From assembly GCA_025360285.1 (NCBI GenBank), contig JANYCM010000019.1:1-8518 (forward strand): a stretch of 8,518 nucleotides of DNA, read 5' to 3'. Below, piece after piece: positions 6,440 to 8,518 of this stretch. The notes beneath the pieces are model-generated. The model made no database searches, was not told where the DNA came from, and saw nothing but the letters and a program-made list of their open reading frames with translations. The stretch's first letter is position 1. Every line of letters starts with the position of its first letter. The position numbers were made by a program, and so were the translations under genes. This DNA comes from Sphingomonadales bacterium (GTDB lineage Bacteria > Pseudomonadota > Alphaproteobacteria > Sphingomonadales > Sphingomonadaceae).

Positions 6440-6468
6440 TTGACGCCGGCGCCATCTGTGACTATCCG
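6440..6468 (+). promoter_or_regulatory. Candidate rpsB-tsf promoter
   Basis: TTGACG (6440-6445) matches the -35 consensus very well. A 17-base spacer leads to TATCCG (6463-6468), a partial -10. Transcription would begin near 6475, leaving a leader of about 105 bases before rpsB, long enough to hold the structure at 6515-6565. Confidence 0.45.
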
Positions 6469-6514
6469 CGCCGCCACCGGCAATCGTGTCGGAAACCACA
6501 TGCAGGGGCGACCC

Positions 6515-6565
6515 ATCCGGTGTCGGGCGCAAGTCTGAACATCCCTTGCAGCGGACCAACCGGAT
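6515..6565 (+). promoter_or_regulatory. Structured rpsB leader RNA, possible S2 autoregulatory site
   Basis: ATCCGGT (6515-6521) pairs with ACCGGAT (6559-6565). Inside it GTC (6522-6524) pairs with GAC (6554-6556), and after a GGGC/AGCG internal loop GCAAG (6529-6533) pairs with CTTGC (6545-6549) around an 11-base loop. The fold ends immediately before the AAAGGAG ribosome binding site. In E. coli, S2 represses its own operon through the rpsB leader; that this fold does the same is inference from position. Confidence 0.45.
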
Positions 6566-6572
6566 AAAGGAG
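6566..6572 (+). promoter_or_regulatory. Strong rpsB ribosome binding site
   Basis: AAAGGAG ends 7 bases before the ATG at 6580 and abuts the closing strand of the leader fold, so folding or protein binding there could control access of the ribosome. tsf has the same AAAGGAG (7545-7551), 8 bases before its ATG. Confidence 0.8.
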
Positions 6573-6579
6573 AAACACT

Positions 6580-7413
6580 ATGGCGGCACCCGTCGTCTCG
6601 ATGGCGCAGCTTTTGGAAGCCGGCGCGCACTTCGGCCACCAGACCCACCGCTGGAACCCGAAGATGAAGCCCTACATCTTTGGTGATCGCAACGGCGTCC
6701 ACATCATCGATCTGTCGCAAAGCGTGCCGCTGTTTGCCCGGGCGCTCGATTTCGTCCGCGGCACCGTCCAGGCGGGGGGCAAGGTTCTGTTTGTCGGCAC
6801 CAAACGCCAGGCGCAGGAGCCGATCGCCGAAGCGGCGCGTCGTTCGGGCCAGCATTATGTCAACCACCGTTGGCTGGGCGGCATGCTGACCAATTGGAAG
6901 ACTATTTCGGGTTCGATCAAGAAGTTCAAGCAGCTCGAAGAGCAGCTGTCGGGCGATACTGTCGGACTGACCAAGAAGGAAATTTTGAAGCTGACCCGCG
7001 AGCGCGACAAGTTCGAGCTGTCGCTGGGCGGTATCCGGGACATGGGCGGGCTTCCCGACGTGATCTTCATCATCGATGTCAACAAGGAAGAATTGGCTGT
7101 CAAGGAAGCCAATGTCCTCGGTATCCCGGTCGTCGCCATCCTTGATACCAATACTGATCCGACGGGTATCGCCTTCCCGGTGCCGGGCAATGATGACGCC
7201 AGCCGCGCCATCCTGCTTTATGTCAACGCCATCGCCGATACGGTGATCGAGGCCCGACAGGGCCGCGCCGCCGATCGGGGCATTGATCTGGGTGCCATGG
7301 AGGAAGCGCCGGTGGAAATCTTCGCCGCTGAACCGGAAGTCGTTGAAGCGGCGCCGGTGACCAATGTCGCCGCTGTCGAAGACGAGCTGGCCGCCGAGGC
7401 GCCCGAAGCCTGA
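6580..7413 (+). CDS. rpsB: 30S ribosomal protein S2
   Basis: A 277-residue protein of the small subunit, which joins late in 30S assembly and, with S1, helps hold mRNA. The alphaproteobacterial opening (MAAPVVSMAQLLEAGAHFGH) is followed by RWNPKMKPYIFGDRNGVHIIDL (24-45). Further on come the core GTKRQAQEPIAEAA (73-86), NHRWLGGMLTNWKTI (95-109) and LPDVIFIIDVNKEELAVKEA (158-177). DTNTDPTGIAFPVPGNDDASRAI (189-211) is the conserved C-terminal block. Residues from about 240 form an Ala/Glu-rich acidic tail beyond the E. coli end, common in alphaproteobacteria. The start is fixed by AAAGGAG 7 bases upstream. It is the first gene of the rpsB-tsf operon and probably self-regulated through its leader. 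Confidence 0.98.
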   Translation: MAAPVVSMAQLLEAGAHFGHQTHRWNPKMKPYIFGDRNGVHIIDLSQSVPLFARALDFVRGTVQAGGKVLFVGTKRQAQEPIAEAARRSGQHYVNHRWLGGMLTNWKTISGSIKKFKQLEEQLSGDTVGLTKKEILKLTRERDKFELSLGGIRDMGGLPDVIFIIDVNKEELAVKEANVLGIPVVAILDTNTDPTGIAFPVPGNDDASRAILLYVNAIADTVIEARQGRAADRGIDLGAMEEAPVEIFAAEPEVVEAAPVTNVAAVEDELAAEAPEA

Positions 7414-7418
7414 GGCGC

Positions 7419-7440
7419 GGTGCCGGCTGCGGCCGGCATC
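7419..7440 (+). other. First rpsB-tsf intergenic hairpin
   Basis: TGCCGGC (7421-7427) and GCCGGCA (7432-7438) pair perfectly around a TGCG tetraloop, extended by one G-T and one G-C pair to 9 bp. It begins 5 bases after the rpsB stop. With no U-tract, it more likely protects the rpsB 3' end or marks a processing point than stops transcription. Confidence 0.45.
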
Positions 7441-7450
7441 CCCGTTTGCG

Positions 7451-7488
7451 AAATGGCCGGGTGCAGCGTGCTGCCGTCCGGCCATTTT
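7451..7488 (+). terminator. Terminator-like hairpin (attenuator) between rpsB and tsf
   Basis: AAATGGCCGG (7451-7460) pairs exactly with CCGGCCATTT (7478-7487), and an inner GCAG/CTGC stem (7463-7466 with 7471-7474) caps it. The right arm ends in TTTT (7485-7488), a short U-run. A leaky terminator here would lower tsf relative to rpsB; partial termination between these two genes is known in E. coli. The U-run is short and overlaps the stem, so termination would be incomplete. Confidence 0.55.
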
Positions 7489-7518
7489 CCGCAATAACCG
7501 TCAAACGACTGTAACCAG

Positions 7519-7533
7519 GGCCGTTCAACGGCC
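7519..7533 (+). other. Third rpsB-tsf intergenic hairpin, upstream of the tsf ribosome binding site
   Basis: GGCCGT (7519-7524) and ACGGCC (7528-7533) pair perfectly around a TCA loop. It lies 11 bases before the AAAGGAG of tsf, leaving the ribosome site free. It may be a stabilising 5' stem for a processed tsf message. Confidence 0.4.
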
Positions 7534-7559
7534 ACAGAGACAATAAAGGAGCCAAGACC

Positions 7560-8486
7560 ATGGCCGATATCACCGCCGCGATGGTGAAGGATCTGCGCGA
7601 CCGTACTGGCGCAGGCATGATGGATTGCAAGAAGGCGCTGAATGAAACCGCTGGCGACATGGAAGCCGCGGTTGACTGGCTGCGTACCAAGGGCCTTGCC
7701 GCCGCCGCCAAGAAGGCCGGGCGCACCGCCGCCGAGGGCCTGATCGGCGTCACCGTTGCTGGTAAGCGCGGCGCGGTCGTGGAAGTCAATTCCGAAACCG
7801 ATTTCGTTGCGAAGAACGAGACGTTTCAGGGCTTTGTGCGTACTGTCACCGAAATCGCTTCGGAACTCGGCAGCGATGTGGCGACTTTGCTCGCCGCTTC
7901 CTACCCGGAAAGCGATGGCAGCGTGCATGACAAGCTGACCCATAATGTCGCAACAATCGGTGAGCATCAGTCGCTGCGCCGTGCCGCCATCGTCGAAGTC
8001 GGCGAAGGGGTCGTGACGTCTTATGTCCATAACGCCACGGCATCGGGGCTGGGCAAGATCGGTGTGCTCGTCGGGCTGGAAAGTTCGGCCCCGGCCGACG
8101 TTCTGGAGCCGCTGGGCAAGCAGATCGCCATGCATATCGCCGCCGCCAATCCGCTGGCGCTTGACGAGACCGGCCTCGACCAGACACTGGTCGAGCGCGA
8201 GCGCGCCATCGCCCGCGAAAAAGCCGCGACCTCGGGCAAGCCGGCGGAGATCATCGAGAAGATGGTCGAAGGCGGGGTGCGCAAATATGCCCAGGAAAAT
8301 TCCCTGCTGACTCAGGTGTTTGTCATCGATGGCAAGTCGAAGGTCGGTGACATTGTCGCCGCCGCGGCCAAAGCCGCCGGCACGTCGATCAAGATTGCTT
8401 CGTTCGTCCGCTTGCAGCTGGGCGAAGGCATCGAGCGCGAGGAAAAGGACTTTGCGGCAGAAGTGGCGGCGGCAGCCGGCATCTGA
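7560..8486 (+). CDS. tsf: Translation elongation factor Ts (EF-Ts)
   Basis: A 308-residue nucleotide exchange factor that removes GDP from EF-Tu in the cytoplasm. The N-terminal UBA-like domain (about 1-45) carries LRDRTGAGMMDCKKAL (12-27), which touches EF-Tu. VEVNSETDFVAKNETF (74-89) contains the TDFVAKN motif that inserts into the EF-Tu nucleotide region and drives GDP release. Two core repeats follow (about 60-150 and 160-285), including IAMHIAAANPLAL (189-201) and the MVEGGVRKYAQENSLLTQVFV segment (235-255). Length and order are normal for a bacterial EF-Ts. The ATG has AAAGGAG 8 bases upstream. It is the second gene of the rpsB-tsf operon, possibly attenuated by the hairpin at 7451-7488. 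The remaining 32 bases of the window show no terminator or further start. Confidence 0.98.
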   Translation: MADITAAMVKDLRDRTGAGMMDCKKALNETAGDMEAAVDWLRTKGLAAAAKKAGRTAAEGLIGVTVAGKRGAVVEVNSETDFVAKNETFQGFVRTVTEIASELGSDVATLLAASYPESDGSVHDKLTHNVATIGEHQSLRRAAIVEVGEGVVTSYVHNATASGLGKIGVLVGLESSAPADVLEPLGKQIAMHIAAANPLALDETGLDQTLVERERAIAREKAATSGKPAEIIEKMVEGGVRKYAQENSLLTQVFVIDGKSKVGDIVAAAAKAAGTSIKIASFVRLQLGEGIEREEKDFAAEVAAAAGI

Positions 8487-8518
8487 TCACGCAGCCGGGC
8501 CTGTCACTTGTTTGCAGG

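Noticed and set aside
6387..6510. Possible integration site: AGGGGC of the tRNA 3' end recurs at 6503-6508
   Set aside because: The match is only about 7 bases in GC-rich DNA, and no integrase or foreign genes lie nearby. There is no sign of an island at this tRNA.
6296..6559. A leftward open frame across the tRNA encoding PLAGLEPARISPLDFESSAS, and an overlapping 410-residue frame (6262-7494)
   Set aside because: This is the well-known spurious translation of the antisense strand of a tRNA-Leu gene, which often pollutes databases. The long frame is also antisense to rpsB.
1..8518. Search for CRISPR repeats, insertion sequences, toxin-antitoxin pairs, defence genes, origins and riboswitches
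   Set aside because: Every long stretch is explained by housekeeping genes. I saw no spaced direct repeats, terminal inverted repeats or recognised riboswitch core.

Overview
The window looks like a stretch of ordinary chromosome from a high-GC alphaproteobacterium, most likely a member of the Sphingomonadales. That rests on the style of the proteins: a membrane-anchored CycM-type cytochrome c divergent from a stand-alone prephenate dehydratase, S2 and EF-Ts with typical alphaproteobacterial termini, and a TPR-sulfotransferase. The assignment comes from recognising families, not from a database search. Nearly everything is housekeeping. I see no phage, transposon, CRISPR, toxin-antitoxin or defence genes, and base and codon use look even throughout.

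Layout, left to right. Positions 1-213 hold the 3' end of a short-chain dehydrogenase. It converges, 3 bases away, on a leftward gene for a 532-residue TPR-sulfotransferase (217-1815). A 194-base gap separates this from a rightward LOG/TIGR00730-type nucleotide-binding protein (2010-2882). That gene converges on a leftward membrane-anchored cytochrome c (2897-3496, TTG start). A bulged hairpin spans the junction and carries the cytochrome stop codon in its loop. The cytochrome is divergent from pheA (3621-4517), and a perfect 20-bp palindrome lies in the 124-base region between them. pheA converges on rsmD with interlocking stop codons. rsmD is the second gene of a leftward pair with an RluB-type pseudouridine synthase (5054-6211), 3 bases apart. 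Both enzymes modify rRNA.

The right end runs rightward: tRNA-Leu(CAA) at 6313-6396, then the rpsB-tsf operon (ribosomal protein S2 and elongation factor EF-Ts). A promoter candidate and a structured leader precede rpsB. Three hairpins lie between rpsB and tsf, and one of them resembles an intrinsic terminator or attenuator. The window ends 32 bases after tsf, where pyrH is the usual next gene.

I found no convincing new multi-gene system. The most interesting signals are small and non-coding: the palindrome in the cytochrome c/pheA promoter region, the rpsB leader fold, and the hairpin series between rpsB and tsf. No gap longer than 200 bases lacks an identified gene.
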